DNA from: Microcebus murinus
Taxonomy: Eukaryota; Chordata; Mammalia; Primates; Cheirogaleidae
Reading direction: 5' to 3'
DNA length: 64,000 nt
Assembly (NCBI RefSeq): GCF_040939455.1
Contig: NC_134115.1
Span: 30,282,727 to 30,346,726, forward strand
The position numbers and the translations under genes are program-made. Each line of letters opens with the position of its first letter. The first letter of the stretch is position 1. This document shows, one piece after another, positions 63,794 to 64,000 of the stretch. The notes under the pieces are model-generated. The model saw only the letters and a program-made list of their open reading frames with translations, did no database searches and had not been told where the DNA came from.

Positions 63794-64000
63794 CTCGCTT
63801 CTCGGAGCTCTCGGTGAGCTGAGGACGCCGGGGACCTGCGCGCCTCAGTCGTTCCATTTGCTCCCCAAGGGCTGGGCGAAGAGGGACCCTTAACCCCTGC
63901 GCAGTATCCAGGTGCCGGACTTCGCTGCATAAAAGACTTGAAGGCAGAATCGGAAAACTGAGAGCACCGGGTTTACTGGGAAACGAAGTATCAACACACA
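63794..64000. other. Unidentified GC-rich segment abutting the L1
   Basis: CpG-rich sequence starts abruptly where L1 homology ends and runs to the window edge. It contains 'CTCTCGGTGAGC', 'AGTATCCAGGTGCCGGACTT' and 'CATAAAAGACTTGAAGGC'. The composition is unlike the AT-rich surroundings. An LTR-like insert is a candidate, but I do not recognise it. Confidence 0.4.

Overview
The window is nuclear DNA from a mammal, almost certainly a lemur. Young Alu copies carry the 'AATTGGCCAACTAA' linker typical of lemur Alus (for example 6445-6785, 22021-22343, 45771-46106, 57356-57697). A piggyBac-like TTAA element is also present; young piggyBacs have been reported in mouse lemur. MIR, L2, L1M, MER and MaLR/ERVL fossils form the usual placental background.

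The only protein-coding gene I can support is the 5' part of DMRT1, the DM-domain regulator of testis differentiation, on the + strand. Exon 1 (35511-35864, 118 codons) sits in a 1.8 kb CpG island and holds nearly the whole DM domain. Exon 2 (39495-39678) completes the domain's C-terminal helix and stops inside a codon. At least 24.3 kb of intron 2 follows, and exon 3 was not found.

Layout: 1-34.9 kb is DMRT1-upstream intergenic DNA. It is mostly old repeats, with a hAT transposase fossil (13.0-14.1 kb), a candidate retroviral LTR (15.4-15.9 kb), an Alu nested in an Alu nested in L1 (21.8-22.7 kb), the piggyBac-like element (24.1-24.5 kb) and a small isolated CpG-rich segment with promoter motifs (26.9-27.1 kb) belonging to no visible gene. 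The DMRT1 island spans 34.95-36.78 kb; its intronic half contains a diverged ~60 bp GC-rich tandem repeat. Intron 1 is 3.6 kb, and old repeats come close to exon 2. Intron 2 holds MIR, MLT1 and L1M fossils, several lemur Alus with clean target-site duplications, a retroinserted 21-nt tRNA-Glu 5' fragment (57.7 kb) and a 3.7 kb antisense L1 with a decayed ORF2 (60.1-63.8 kb). The window ends in an unidentified GC-rich segment.

Most long reading frames are antisense L1/Alu or GC-rich artefacts. Repeat family names come from recognising consensus-like sequence by eye; boundaries are approximate unless a duplication or splice site is quoted.
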